This document shows, piece by piece, positions 12,098 to 24,498 of a DNA stretch of 64,000 nucleotides; position 1 is the first letter of the stretch; each line of letters opens with the position of its first letter. The position numbers and the translations under genes were made by a program. The DNA is from Chlorella sorokiniana (taxonomy: Eukaryota; Chlorophyta; Trebouxiophyceae; Chlorellales; Chlorellaceae): positions 1,984,001 through 2,048,000 of the forward strand of contig CP084616.1 in the NCBI GenBank assembly GCA_025917655.1. Reading direction: 5' to 3'. The notes beneath the pieces were generated by a model. It was not told where the DNA came from. It did no database searches and saw nothing but the letters and a program-made list of their open reading frames with translations.

Positions 12098-12488
12098 GCA
12101 AAGTTGTTGCTTTGTTGAATTGCTTGATGACCATGTTGTCAGCTCTGCTGCATTGAACACTGTTTAAGTAAGCAAAATTGCTGTGCGCTCAGCTAGATGC
12201 TAGGGGGCTGCCTGCAATCACCGCCCTGCACCCGCACACAGCTTTCCATATTTCCGTGCAACTGGACATCATGCTCGCAGGACTTGCCCATCTCCCGACT
12301 GCCACTTGATCCTGAAGTGCCAGCAGTGCGAGGCTCTTCCAGAGCTGTCGCACGACTGTCGCTGCCTGTTCCTGCAGCTTTGGAATTGTGCCGCATTTCG
12401 CGATGGCCATCGTCCCGTTGGAACCCTGAAATTCGAAATGAAGCACTTCAACACGCCGCCCATCACCCCAACGCTCCGGGTGGTGACC

Positions 12489-15400
12489 ATGGCTGTGTCC
12501 AGTCCCAGACCCGTGGCTGCTAGCAAGCTCAGACTCAAAGACATTGCACTAGCAGCTGGCACGGCGCTTGTAGTGTATCTCCTGCAGCAAGCTGGGGCCA
12601 GCAGACAGCAGGACCGGGTTCCGAGCGACAGGCGACTGCTTCTAGACATGTTTTATCCTGCAGAGGTGACCAGTCGCACGATGATTGCTCAAAGCCGCAT
12701 CCGCTGCTACAGCTGTGTTGTTGTAACGCAGTGCCAGGACTCGCGGCCTGTCCCCTTGTTGATGCTGCAAAGCGGCTCATTGTGTCTCCATGTCCCTTGC
12801 ATTTCGCAGGAAGTCCTTGGCCGCGTGCAGCTAGACTTGCCGCAGCACCGTCGGCTACCCTGGCGGCAGCGGGACGAGCGCAGCAGCGGCAGACGCGGCA
12901 GCGGCAGCGTGCTTCCCGCGCAGCAGCGTTGCGCCGTCTACAACAATGTGGCCCATCACGTTGACGTGGCAGCGGGCCTCGCCTGGGCGTTCCAGGTGCA
13001 TCAGGGAGGGCTGCAGGCGTGCGACAGCGCCGGCCTGCAGCCTGCACGCTGCCGCAGTGTCGACCCCAGGCCGCTGTGCCGCCGGCCTGCAGTGGCACAG
13101 TGCCTTGCCTGCGTGCCTGCAGGAGGCGGGCTGCCAGGTCACGTGTTACCTGCACAAAGGCACACGGGGCATGCAGGTGAGGCAGAGGCTGCGCCGCTGC
13201 TGGCAGCGGGGCCACCGCTGGCAGTGCGGGGAACGCCTCGCAGCACTGTTGCACCGTGCCGCGGCTGCCCTGGCCATCCGAAAGTGCCCGAACCCTCCCA
13301 GTGCCGCCCAGTAGCTTGCAGCAGGCTTGCACACGTCCCGGTGACTGCTCCCCTGCCTGTCCCGCTCCCGCTCTGCAACGCCGCAGCTCCTTATGGCGGG
13401 CTGGTACCGCGGCGACTTCCGCCCACCTGCCATGCTGCTACGGGAAGCTGACCAGGTGCACTGGTGGCTGGGGCCATGGTTGCAAGCCGCACGCTGGGCG
13501 TGGTTTGTTGACTCCTTGCAGCAGCTTTAGGGGGTCAACCCACAGCTGAACTGTACAGCCCTGTTGTGCCGATTTTATCCATGCAGTACGACGTCATCGT
13601 CCTGGCAACATTCCCAGAGGGCGGGCCCGACATGCCTCAGCAGCGCACGCTCGCCGAGCGCCGCCCCTCAGCCCGCCACCAGCGCCTGCTGCTTGGCGTG
13701 CACAACCCCGGCCAGCTGCTGGACCAGGGGCGCTGGCTGGGGCAGCTGCTGCTGGCGGAGGCGTTGCCCGCTTGGAGCGGGGGTGCAGCGGCGGCGGGGG
13801 GCTCGGCCGCGGCCTGTGGCTGGGGGCGAGCCGTGGGTTGGCCAGCCCCTGTCCCAGCCACGTGTGCAGCTGGCGGCGCTGGCCCCAAACGTCGCCGCCT
13901 ACACGCAAGCCCTGCTTGAGGGATGGGCTGCGGGGCTGCAGGGGGCAGCGGCGCCTCTCTCAGGTGCCCTGGCTGCCCCCGCTGGTGCCTTGGGGGCGCA
14001 GCTGGGCCACGCGCCAGGCAGCGGCGGCAACAGTGCTGGCGGCGGATTGGAGCCTTACCGCCACCTGTGCATCCAGGCGAGTGTCGCCAGCACTGGCACC
14101 TGCTCATTTGACGAACTGCGAAACTTGCCCCTCCCGCCCAGACTCCTCGTGAACAGGGGCTGCCACAAGCTCAGCGCTGCACAGCACATTACAAAAACCA
14201 ATCATCACAGGAAAGAAGCTCCCTCATTGCCTTCATGCTTTCCATCTTTTGTTGCAAAGCAGGGCAGCATACATCCCAACCGCCGCGATTATGCCTCCGC
14301 CTTTGCTGCGGCGGCGCACCCTGCGGTGCTGACCCTGCTGCGCCAGCGGGACGAGTCGCTGCTGCTGGTGGGCAACCTACGGCGGGCGCACGAGGGCCGG
14401 CGGTGCCGGCCGCCCTCCAGCCGTTTGTGCGCATTGCGGCCAACCTCAAGTACAAGGTGGGGAGTGATGCGCGCCCGGTGGGAGACACAGAGGAGCTTGT
14501 AAACATGAGCTTCCACGGCGGGCGCCTGCTGGGCGCCATGCCTCGGTGTTTATCCTGCTGCATGACTGCTTGCCTGCATCACCCACCTATGCCGCCCACC
14601 ATCCTGGCCTCACCCATCCCTGCATGGGCATTGCCCGTCGGCTTGCCCCCACAACCCCACCCATCCGCCACCCACCTCCATCAGGACTATTATGCAACCC
14701 TGGCGCGCTGCCGCGCCATCCTCACCGCCTTCCCACGCACTGGTGGGCGCTGCTGCTCCCCTGCCTGCAGCTGCGGTCCGCCTCCTATCAGTTCCCATGC
14801 TGGCAGGTGTTCCCTTCGTCTCTTCAGCTTTTCACAATCAGATCTTACCCCTTTTCCCCAGACGAGTACCTCATCCGCAAGTCGAGCAGCACGGTGGCCG
14901 CCGCTATCCACGTGGGCACGCCGCTGGTGGCGGAGGAGCGGTGAGGAGGACAGGCTGTGACATGCCGCCCTTGCGCCTGCTGCTCTGCTTGACTGTTGTG
15001 TTGTGTGCACTGTGTTACCTTTGCTTTGCAAGGGTGAATCCACTGTGTCAATGGGCTTGACCAGTTCTCCTTTGAATTGCAGGGTGCTGACGGCTTACTC
15101 ATACCTGCGCCGGGAGGTGGTCTTTTCCTACTCGCCTCCGCCCAGCGCCATGGAACGGGACGCGGCGGCCGAGGGCGCCGCTGCTGCTGCGACGGCGGTG
15201 GCAGAGGCTCAGGCCTCTGGTCGCACGTGGTGGCGGCACCTGCACCAGGCTTCTGCTGTCAGTGCAGAGCAGCTGGCAGCCACGCTGGCTCGGCCGGTGA
15301 CTGGGGTCGGCGAAAATGAGGGCGTGTTTCCCGTGGCAGAATCAAGCATGGCGGCAGCAGATGCGCAACCAGCAGCAGAGGTAGAACTGCTAGAGGGAGA

Positions 15401-15686
15401 TGCCTCAGGACTAAGCGAGGCTGCAAGCTGGCCAATAGAGCTGCGGCCCAGACCTGCACGGACAGATGGTGGTGATGCAGCCGCCCAGCGTCCACAGCCT
15501 GGCAGCTATGCAGCCGCGCTGCTGCACGCATTTGACCTTGAGGCTGTCACAGCGGCGCACCAAGCCATGCACGGCCTGAAAGCTGAGCTGATGCGGCACA
15601 ACGCGGCAGCTGCTGCGGAGATCCTTTTAGGCTCAGCCACGCAGGCGGCAGCCACGCAGCTCGACGCTGCGGCGGTATCTCTCTGA
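12489..15686 (+). CDS. putative type II membrane glycosyltransferase, tandem copy 1
   Basis: First of three paralogues. The N terminus MAVSSPRPVAASKLRLKDI is followed by a hydrophobic segment (ALAAGTALVVYLL), a Golgi-type signal anchor. Exons: 12489–12665; 12810–12995, with CAVYNNVAHHVDVAAGLAWA; 13123–13176, EAGCQVTCYLHKGTRGMQ; 13387–13455; from 13587, YDVIVLATFPEG and GVHNPGQLLD; then VQLAALAPNVAAYTQALL up to 14076; GSIHPNRRDYASAFAAAAHP at about 14264; DYYATLARCRAILTAFP; DEYLIRKSSSTVAAAIHVGT; and a last exon from 15083 with AYSYLRREVVFSY and a low-complexity tail. The (S)STVAAAIHVGTPLVAEER block resembles the nucleotide-sugar-binding region of GT-B glycosyltransferases. Substrate is unknown. 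The intron after LCIQ has a GC donor. Frame changes occur at G runs near 13800 and near 14395. Confidence 0.6.
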
Positions 15687-15994
15687 GGAGGAACTGTCAC
15701 TGTTTATTGCACACTTGAGCACTTGTCGCCCTGCTGTATTATGAACGAAAGTATCTGCTACACTTGTGATCGAATTTTATGACTGGCAGGGCAACACCGA
15801 TGGTTCGATGAATTCAAAGGAACATCTGTCTGCTGCGCTGTGCCGATGCAGCAGCGGGAGCAGCTGATGTCAGGGGTGAGGCATGCCGGGGCACCGCTTG
15901 CATTGCAGGATATATCACTTTCTTGTGTTCTCATCGTGTAAGGCGCACTTTGACACGCCTGCGTCTATATGGCCTCCAGTAACAGTTTCCGACT
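15687..15994. other. intergenic spacer between tandem copies 1 and 2
   Basis: About 300 bases between the stop of copy 1 and the ATG of copy 2. It must contain the 3' end of the first and the promoter of the second gene. It is less GC-rich than the exons. No clear motif was identified. Confidence 0.4.
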
Positions 15995-18770
15995 ATGCCT
16001 TTCAGCAGATGGCGATTATCTGTTCCCTTCCTCATATTTGTATTACTCACAATCGTTTTTGGGTTCCACATCGGCAGCAGAGGTCCGAACCGGGCAATTA
16101 ATGTGTGGCATCGCGTGCGCAGCGGCTTGTTGCCGGCAACAGCCTCTGCACCGGAAAGTCCAGTTGTTGTGATCAGTAGGAGGGCGCTCCTTGTGTGGGG
16201 CACCTGAACCTGAACCTTCAGTACCAGCTTTCGGCGAAATTTGCACCTGCCTTAGCCCATGGGACTCGCTTAAGCTCCTGCAGGGCAGTGCTGTGAATGT
16301 GGGACGTCGGCAACGGCCGAGGCAGCCGCTACCCGGTCCTCCAAAGGGCGGCACGCAGCACCGCCTGCCTCCGCCTCTTATGCCGCGGGTGCGGCCTGGA
16401 GCAGGAGCTGGCGAGCCTGGCGAGCAGCGCTGCGCCGTGTACAACGATGTGGTCTACCACATGGATGTGGTGGCGGGGCTGGCCTGGGCTTTCCAGGTGG
16501 GTGCACGTCTGCCTGCTCGCGCCGCTGCCTGCACCCGCCCGGCTTGCCCGACAAAGCTTCTTGCCTGCCCTGCCCATCAGCCTCACTCTGTCCCCGGGCT
16601 TTCGCTGTACGTGTGCAGGAGGCAGGCTGCGGCGTCACATGCTACCTGCGGCGCGACCGGGCGGGCATGCAGGTGCGGCGGGGCGGGGCGGGACTGCATG
16701 CCGGCAGCTGCCGCTCTTCCAAGTGCCGCCTCAAAAGGCCGTGTGTGTAAATGCCCTGTTCATCTGACCAGTTCCATGCACCGCACCCTGCTGGTTCCTG
16801 AGCAAACTTCATGTTTGGCCCTGCAGGAGGTGATGGCGGAGTGGTACAAAGGCAGCTTCCGTGCGGCTTCCACACTTCCTGGGGAAGCTGGGCTGTACCG
16901 CGTCATCGTCATGGCCACCTTCCCGAGTTTGGGGTCCGGCTGGAGCGGCAGCGCGGCATGCTGGAGGGTGGCGCGTCGGCGCCGGGCAACGCCAGCGACG
17001 CGGCAGGCGGCGCTTCGGCAGCAAGTGAGCAGCAGCCGGGTCAGCAGCAGCCGCGCTTCTTGCTGGTGGTGCACAACCCAGATCAGCTGCTGGGCCTTCC
17101 CTGGCTGCCGCCACTGTTTCCGGGAGGCGGGGGAGCGCCCGCTGAGGGCAGCAAAGCAGCTGGCGGCAGTGGCGTTCCGAATGCGGCACATGCCGGGCGG
17201 CGCCTGCTGTGCAGCTGGCGGCGCTGGCCCCCAACGTCGCGGCCTACACGCAAGCCCTGCTGGCAGAATGGACAGGCAGGAACGACGCAGCGCTGCCGTG
17301 GCTGCCGCCTCTGGTGCCGTGGGAAAGAGACAGCGGCGCGGCGGGACGTGCGGGCGAGGAGCAGTACCTCCACCTGTGCATACAGGTGGGCAGGGCTGAC
17401 AGGAGGCGGGGTGTGTATTTTGGCCACGGCACACCGATAAATCACGTCGGCACGTGCTGTGTCAATGACAAGCCAGCTGGCTGTGCCTTCCACCGACACC
17501 GGTGCCCTGTGCTGATGTGTGCAGCACAGCTTTCGCAACGCAGAGCATCTTGCCCACCCTCCTGCCGCTGCAGGGCACCATCAGCGCCCGCCGCCGTGAC
17601 TACGCCGCCGCCTTTGCCGCTGCGGCACACCCAGCGGTGCTGGCCGAGCTGAGGGAGAGGAACGAGTCGCTGCTGCTGGTGGGCGGGCTGGACCCGGGAG
17701 CAGTACCGCCCCCAGTCCCGAAGGTGCTGCAACCGCATGTGCAGCTGGCGGTCGACTTGCCGTACCAGGTGCGCCGCTTGGGAAGTTGGGTGCTGCATGG
17801 CTAGCGCAGGCATAGCGCTATGCTGTGCCGTGCTTGCAGCGAATTGAACGGGTCCATCTGGACAGGGCTGTTGTACTTCTTGATTTATAATTGGGTGCTG
17901 CCGCTTCAACGCTGCTGCGCTCCACATGTCATGTGTGACAGGAGTACTATGCAACCCTCGCCCGCTGCCGCGCCATCCTCACCGCCTTCCCACGCGACAG
18001 CGGTGAGGCTGCTCGTGCACCTGCCTGGCACATCTGTGCTTGGTGGCTGCTGGCGGCCTGCGGAGCGCCACCTGCCAGCTGCCGGCTTGCCGGCATGAAA
18101 CATGAAATCTGTGTCACAGCCTCATCCCAGAATCACCCGTGTCATCCTCTCCAGATGACTACCTCGTCCGCAAGTCGAGCAGCACGGTGGCCGCCGCCAT
18201 CCACGTGGGCACGCCGCTGGTGGCGGAGGAGCGGTGAGGCGGGGGGACGACATCTGGCCACGCCGCCCAGTGCGCCCACTGCACTTCTGGGATCGCCAGC
18301 ATTGCAAGGTTTCCATAACCTGTGACGGCTCTGCGCTGTGCAGGGACCTTGCAGCATACAGCTACCTAACCAGGGAAGCCACGTTCTCTTACGCTGCGCC
18401 CGAGGGGGCGGCTGTTGCCGACCCGGCAACGGCCGGCGCCGCCGCGGCTGCCGCCGCAGACGCATCTGACGGTGCTGCACAGCAGGCCGGTACGAGGGCG
18501 TCTGCGAGGGCAGCATCACTCGTGCCGGCTCAGACTGCGCGCGCGGGGAGCGGCGCTGGCAGCCAGCCGTCGCCGCAGCATCAGCAGGGGGAGGCCGCCG
18601 AGCAGCCCGCTCCTGGGAGCTATTCTGCAGCACTGCTGCGCGCTTTCCAGCCCGGTGCTGCAGAGGCGGCACATGTGGCGGCGCGGCAGCTCAAGGCAGA
18701 GCTGATGCGGCGGAACGCTGACGTGGCACGGCGAGCAATAGAGGGAGCCGCCGCAGCCCGCGTGACATAA
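15995..18770 (+). CDS. putative type II membrane glycosyltransferase, tandem copy 2
   Basis: Second paralogue. The N terminus MPFSRWRLSVPFLIFVLLTI continues as a hydrophobic signal anchor and then a short luminal stem. It keeps the family blocks in the same order and with the same intron sites as copy 1: RCAVYNDVVYHMDVVAGLAW (about 16430), EAGCGVTCYLRRDRAGMQ (about 16617), EVMAEWYKGSF and YRVIVMATFP (about 16830–16925), LLVVHNPDQLLGLPWL (about 17063), VQLAALAPNVAAYTQALLAE (about 17207), GTISARRRDYAAAFAAAAHP (about 17573), EYYATLARCRAILTAFP (about 17942), DDYLVRKSSSTVAAAIHVGT (about 18155) and AYSYLTREATFSY in the last exon. Here the intron after LCIQ has an ordinary GT donor. Frame changes occur near 16935 and 17190 beside G/C runs. 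Enzyme activity is inferred from the GT-B-like block only. Confidence 0.6.
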
Positions 18771-18801
18771 GGTGCTGTGATTTGCCGAGTTTCATGCACA
18801 A

Positions 18802-18806
18802 TGTAA
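18802..18806 (+). terminator. probable TGTAA polyadenylation signal
   Basis: TGTAA, the usual chlorophyte poly(A) signal, occurs about 30 bases after the stop codon of tandem copy 2 in AT-richer sequence. Confidence 0.45.
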
Positions 18807-19005
18807 CACGTCATGCATGCTTGCGATGTACATGCCCTGCGATTGCGCTTATGCCCAGATCAGATGTGGGTGCTGCGGGCGTGAGCGGAGGTTGGCACTG
18901 GATGGGGCCACCTGCGCACAAGCATTGACGTGGTCGCCGGCGGCATGTTCTAGCCGTAACGATCTGCTATAGCACCAGGCCAGTTGCAGCAGTTGTGAGC
19001 CCTCA

Positions 19006-22000
19006 ATGGGAGCCGCCATGAAGGAGCGCAAGTTCCCGCTCCCCATGGCGACGGCGCTGCTTGCCCTTGGTCTACTAATGTTCACAGGAGCGAGCCTCTA
19101 TTCAGGAGCGGTCTTCAATGCTGAGAGCGCGCGCCGCTTGCTGCAGTCCTTTTTCAACTCAACTCCTGAGGTAATAGCCTGCTGCGTGTGGGCGCAACCA
19201 TAGCAATCAGTCGATTGTGGCACGGCTGCAATCAAAGCCGTTTGAACGGTTGCTGCCTGCGCCGCGCCGTTGCTGCCGCTGCCGCTGCCAACTGAATACT
19301 GGCCTGCAATACGTGCAGGCCAACCAGACTCGCCTGCAGCTCCAGTGGATCCAGGATCAGACCAAAGAGGTTGGGAAAGAGCCGCCGTCGGAAGAATCGC
19401 CAGCCCCGCAGGACCAGCAGCAGGACGTGCAGCTGTCTGGGCAGCACCTGCCACCGGGCCCTGCGCCGCCGCCGCCTCAGCTGGAACAGGAGGAAAGCAA
19501 GCAAGGGGATGTGCAGGGACCGCAGCAGGCTAAACAACCAGATGACCGGCAGGGCAGGGTCCCCGAGCCTCCCCGCCCAAGCAAGCAGGCTGGGGCGGCT
19601 GCATCGTCGCCGCCACCCGACCAGCAGGGAGGCAAGCAGTTGGAGGGGGAGGCGTCGGGAAGCAGCAGCGCTGCGCCGTGTTCAACAACGTGGGCTACCA
19701 CATGGATGTGGCGGCGGGGCTGGCCTGGGCTTTCCAGGTGGGTGGCGCCGGGCGCCGCGCTCTGCGCGCTGCGTTGTTGGCACTGCGCTGCGGGCGCTTT
19801 TCTCCTTTCGGCGGGACGGGCGGGACGGTGCTGCGCTGTGGGCGCCTCCTGTTTGCCACGCTCCAGATGGGTGCACTGATTGTTGCTGCCGCCCAGCCGT
19901 CAAGCCAGCCAGCCAGCCAGTATCGATGCCATGCCGCCCACTTTCATGTGTATGCGTGCTCATCCGATCCTCAGGAGGCGGGCTGCAACGTCACCTTCTA
20001 CTTGTATGACGTCCTGCGCGGCCTCAAGGCAAGATGAAGTGGATTCTGCTCATGCTTTGGCTGCCATAGCATGACAAGCTGTGGGCGTTATACTTTTGCT
20101 GCCCACTGCCTGCTTAACCTGCCGGCTCAACAGGCACCGCAGATGTGGGTCCTGCCCGCCCCAAAGCCCCACCCTGGCCCCCTTCCACTGCTGCCCCCGT
20201 TTCCTGCCGCCGCCTGGCTGCCTCCGCAGATCACAAACGGCGAGTGGTTCCGGGGCGGTATCGCCCGCCGGCCGCTCTCAAAAAGGAGCTGCCTCAGGCG
20301 AGCGCAGCCGCTGCTGCTGCTGCTGCTGCGCGGTGTTGCCGCAGCTCTGTGCGTAGGGCTGCCGCGCTGCCGTTCCTGTGTCACCCGCTCTGCCGCCACG
20401 CTGTCCTCTGCTCATGTTCCTCCCCTGCACCGCATCTGTCCCGCCTGCAGTACGACGTCCTGGTCATGGCCACCTTCCCAGAGGGGCCCGACCGGCTGCC
20501 GGCGCAGCTGGCGCTGCTGGCGGCGGCAGGGAAGCAGGCGCGCCAACGCCAGCTGCTGGCGCTGCACAACCCCGACCACGTCATCAAGTTCCCCTCCATC
20601 TCCTCGGCTGTGGTGCCGTACGTTGTGCAGCACGGCGGCGGCAGCTTGGCCGACAGCAAAGAGCGAGATGGGCCAGCAGATGCAACAGTTGGAGGAGAGG
20701 CCGATGGAGGAGCAGCGGGGGACGGGGGGAGGCACGGCCGCCGCCGCGGGGCGCAGGCTGCTCCCCACCCGCATGCAGCCGCTGGCGCTGGCCCCCTTCG
20801 TTGCCTCCTACACCCGCTCGCTGCTGGAAACGTACGCTGAGCGGCGTGGGGGCGCTGTGGCCCCGCGGTGCACACCCCCTGGCTGCCGCCGCTGGTGCCG
20901 GCCAAGGCTCTGGACGGCGGCGTGCCGGAGGCGGAGCTGCGCCACCTGTGCATCCAGGCGAGTGGGAAGGGGAAGAACCCAGGGCTTGGTGTTGGCATGC
21001 GGCCTCGCATGTCGCTGGGCCCTGTTCGCGGCAGGTGCTTCTGCCGCCACCCGCCTAATGATGAACGGAATGCGGCCGTCCACTCTATCTTGCCAGGACA
21101 ACCCTTTCATCCCCCCCACACACCACCACCACCACCTTTGCCTGCGGTGTGCCACGCAGGGTACGGTGGACCCGATGCGCCGCAACTACGCCGCTGCCTT
21201 TGACGCGGCGGCACACCCCGCTGTGCTGGCCCAGCTGAGGGCGAGGAACGAGTCGCTGCTGCTGGTGGGCACCCTGCGGCCCGATGCCAAGCCGCTGCCG
21301 GTTCCCACCCCGCTACAGCCCCACGTGCGCACGGTGGCAGACCTGAACTACAAGGTGGGCTGCGTGTGCTGGGGCTGCGCTGCACAGCCCTGGGGCTGGC
21401 GCCGCGCTGGCAGCTGCATGCTGGGGGCAGCGGTGGGGGTGCTGGGCGGCTGCCAGCGCACAGCAGCAGGCAGGCATGGCCGGCGGTCTGGCTGGTAGGA
21501 GGCAGCCTAGGCATGCCGCAGAGCTCCCCAGCTGGTGGGGGAGCACCGCTGCATTGCTGCTGCTGACGGGTCCGGCGACAACGCGCAGGCGCCGAGTTGC
21601 TGCCGAGGCCGGAAGTGAACCGTAGTGGGATTACGGGATTACGCATGATAGTCCTGCCCCTGCCCCGCCGCAGGACTATTACGCGCTGCTGACCCGCTGC
21701 CGCGCCCTGCTCACCGCCTTCCCTGGCAATGGTGGGCGGGCGGGCCTTGCGCCACAGCTCCGATGTTGTTTTGGCGGCAGGGAGGGGGTGTCTGAGGCAG
21801 CCAGGAGCTTCGCCGCAGGGTATCTGCTGTCAGCAATTGCTCCTTTTGACTGTCCATGCCCCTCAGCGGCAGACGCTCATGCCCATCTGCCGTGTCCTTG
21901 CCTCCTGGCTGCCAACCTGCTCGCCCGGCATGCGGCCTCGCTCGCTTCTCAAGCAGCGTTTCCATCCCCCCCTTACCTGTGTTCCTTCCCGCTGGTCCCC

Positions 22001-22849
22001 GCGGCCGCAGACATGTACCTGATGAACAAGTCGAGCAGCACGGTGGCCGCCGCCATCCACGTGGGCACGCCGCTGGTGGCGGATGAGCGGTGAGGAGTCT
22101 GTGTCCTGCCGCCTGCTCCTGCCGTTTTGACTGCTGTTGAGAGCCGCGAGGAGTGGCAGGCAGCCGCGGCTCCTGCACGTCTGCGGATGTTTTGCGTCGG
22201 GCCGTGAGGCGGCCCCTGCTTGGGAGCCACCACCCGCTGCTTGCTTCCCTGCCCGCCCCGCAGCGTCCTCAAGGCTTACTCCTACCTGACCCGGGACGCG
22301 GTTTTCGCTTACGACACGCCGCCGGGCAAGGTGCAGCCGGATCCCGTGGCCCTTGCCCGGCAAGCCGCCCTGGCCCGCACCGCGGAGGAGCAGGCGGCGG
22401 AGCGGCAGGCAGCAGTGGCGGCGGCAGAGGCGGCGGCCAGTCCTGCAGCGCCGCTGACCGCAGGCGCGCGGCAAGAGCAGCAGCAGCAGAAGGAGGGTGG
22501 AGCTGGCAATGAGGGCAGGGAGGGGAAGGGGGCTGCTGGCGGCAAGGGCCAGCCTGACCAGAAGCAGCAGCAGCAGCAGCAGCAGGGCGCGCCACGGCGG
22601 CGCTCGAGGCGCCTGGCTGCCGCCGATGCAGCAGAAGAGGAGCTGCCTGCTCCCGGCAGCTACTCGGCAGCGCTGCTGCGCACGTTTGAGCCGGGGGCGG
22701 CGGCGGCCGCGCACGCAGCGGTGCGGCGGCTGAAGAAGGACCTCATGCGGCACAACGCTGAGGTGGCGCGGCAGTTCATGCGCGGCGTTGTGGAGCGCGC
22801 AGCTGCGGCAGAAGCTCCTCCCGCCGACAACCCGGGCGGCAGCAAGTGA
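19006..22849 (+). CDS. putative type II membrane glycosyltransferase, tandem copy 3
   Basis: Third paralogue. Exon 1 (19006–19170) encodes MGAAMKERKFPLPMATALLA and a hydrophobic anchor (LGLLMFTGASLYSGAVF). Exon 2 starts VQANQTRLQLQWIQDQTKEV and has a Pro/Gln-rich stem before CAVFNNVGYHMDVAAGLAWA. Later blocks are EAGCNVTFYLYDVLRGLK (ends 20028, GC donor), QITNGEWFRGG, YDVLVMATFPEGPDRLPAQL (20451), ALHNPDHVIKFPS, LALAPFVASYTRSLLETY, LCIQ (ends 20957, GC donor), DPMRRNYAAAFDAAAHPAVL (21169), DYYALLTRCRALLTAFPGN (21675), DMYLMNKSSSTVAAAIHVGT (22012) and AYSYLTRDAVFAYDTPPGK. The C-terminal exon is rich in Ala, Glu and Gln, with a CAG run. Frame changes occur near 19660 and within 20640–20760. Localisation and GT activity are inferred. 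Confidence 0.6.
22562..22586 (+). repeat. CAG repeat (poly-Gln) in tandem copy 3
   Basis: Seven or eight CAG units encode a short poly-glutamine run in the low-complexity C-terminal tail of the third glycosyltransferase-like gene. Copies 1 and 2 lack it. Confidence 0.85.
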
Positions 22850-23109
22850 CCACGTCATCTGAGAATGATCTTACAAGAATACATGCTATTGTTCAAACGT
22901 GCGGTGTTGCAGCGCTAAAGTACAATGGTCGTAATGCAGCCAGGCGCGACTGCGCCACCACTTGTTTGCAATGCGAGTTTGACATGTGTTTGGTTGAATG
23001 GACGAGGCTGGTCAGGGGCATGGGTGGCGAGCAGCGGTTCGTACAACTTTCCGGTGCTTCCTTGCCTGCGGCTCACCAGGCACTGAATCAGGCTGCAGAG
23101 CATGCAGGG

Positions 23110-24336
23110 TCAGGCCTGCACGCCCGCCACCGCCGTCGGCGCCGCACCGTCCAGCTGCAGGCGCAGCGAGTAGCTGATCGAGGGGTGCAGGCTCTGGCTG
23201 ATGGGGCACCGCGCGCTGGTCAGCGCTGCAGGCGGGGGCGGGGGCAGCAGACAGGCGTCAGCTGGGCTCAGATGGACAGCCGACGAGCACATTGCCTCAA
23301 CTGGCACCGCTGCTGATGCCACGGGCAGAAAGCATACAAAACGCAGCGACAGTGCACACAATGGTGTCCATGCCACAGGTTTGCTGGTGGAAAATGAGGT
23401 GGGAGCAGGTGCAGCAGCGCACCCGCCAGCTCATCCAGCTGCGCCTGGCTGACGCCGCCGCCCGCAACCCTGCCGGTGACCTGCGGTCGGAGCGCGGTGC
23501 ATGCCGCATCACACCATGCAGCAGACGCGTCTGTGAAAACCTCGCCGCGGTTCCATTGCAGGCCCCCATGGTGTTGCTGCCGCCCCGCCAGCCGGCCCTA
23601 ACGCCTTTTCAGGCAGCTGCCGGCCTCACTCACGGTGATGTGCTTGAAGCGCGGGTCGGTGTCGGTGCCGGCCACGAGGCGCTGGGGGTCAAACACGCCG
23701 TAGCCGCGCCAAGAGATGGCCTGCTGGGGGAGGGGGGTGAGTGTGGGGGACGCAGTGAGAAGGAGCACGCCGCATGCACTCGTGTGCCCCGGGCACAGGT
23801 GTAGCGTGCGGGACAGGCGGGCGGCGGGGCGGGCTGGGGCCTCACAGGGAGCTCCACTCCGGTGCCCTTGGCCACCAGCTGAAGGGTGATCTGCAAACAG
23901 GCGCAGGCAGCGTGTGAGAATGAGATAGTTTTCAGCGCAGCGCCATGTCTGTGAGCAGCCGCCACTGTGCAGGCGCTGCGCTGGCGGTTGCGCCGCTGGC
24001 ACCTGGCGCCGCGGAAGGGCGGCGACCACCACCAACTGCTGCTGCCGCTCTTGCGCTTACAAACGGCAGACATCCTCAGCCCCAGAGGTTTCTGACCTGG
24101 GTGCAGGCCACGATGGAGCCTATGAAGGCCTGCACAGGGGAGGGTGCCGACTGCGCTCCGCCAAGGGCATGCCCAGCATCGAGCACGAAGCCGTGCTCCG
24201 CGGCTGTCAGATCCGATTTGAGGCCCACCGAGGCGGCGGTGACGTCAACTTCATACAGGCTGGGTTTGGATGGAGCGTCGGCGTGGGGTTCCACAGCCTC
24301 GACAGCGGCCACGCAGACGGAGCACTCGTTCGGCAT
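23110..24336 (-). CDS. OsmC/Ohr-family protein
   Basis: OsmC-like proteins are thiol peroxidases or redox proteins acting on organic hydroperoxides with two conserved Cys. Exon 1 (ATG 24336 to 24097) begins MPNECSVCVAAVEAVEPH and holds YEVDVTAASVGLKSDLTAAE, HALGGAQSAPSPVQAFIGSI and the first conserved Cys in VACTQ. Exon 2 (23890–23846) is ITLQLVAKGTGVELP. Exon 3 (about 23723–23634) is AISWRGYGVFDPQRLVAGT up to RFKHIT, with a GTGAGT donor. A further exon near 23440 encodes GRVAGGGVSQAQLDELAGAL. The last exon, from about 23227, carries the second Cys in RCPISQSLHPSISYSLRLQL and stops at 23110. An in-frame open stretch reaches upstream of the ATG, so a 5' exon with a targeting peptide is possible. 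It converges with tandem copy 3. Confidence 0.8.
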
Positions 24337-24498
24337 ATTGGAGGTAGCTTCGGCAGCAAGATAATTGATCGAAGGATTTCGTCGGTTGGCTAGATGGTGC
24401 TGCCGGCCCGTTTTGCCGGCAGGTTGTGCTGACCAACCGCAGCGCACAGCGTGCCGCTCGCAGCGCTGGCCGCCAGCTGCTGCCTTGCAGCACTGCAA

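Noticed and set aside
16191-17399. 402-codon single frame over tandem copy 2
   Set aside because: It mixes exon and intron sequence; family motifs move to other frames at introns and G-run shifts, so it is not the true protein.
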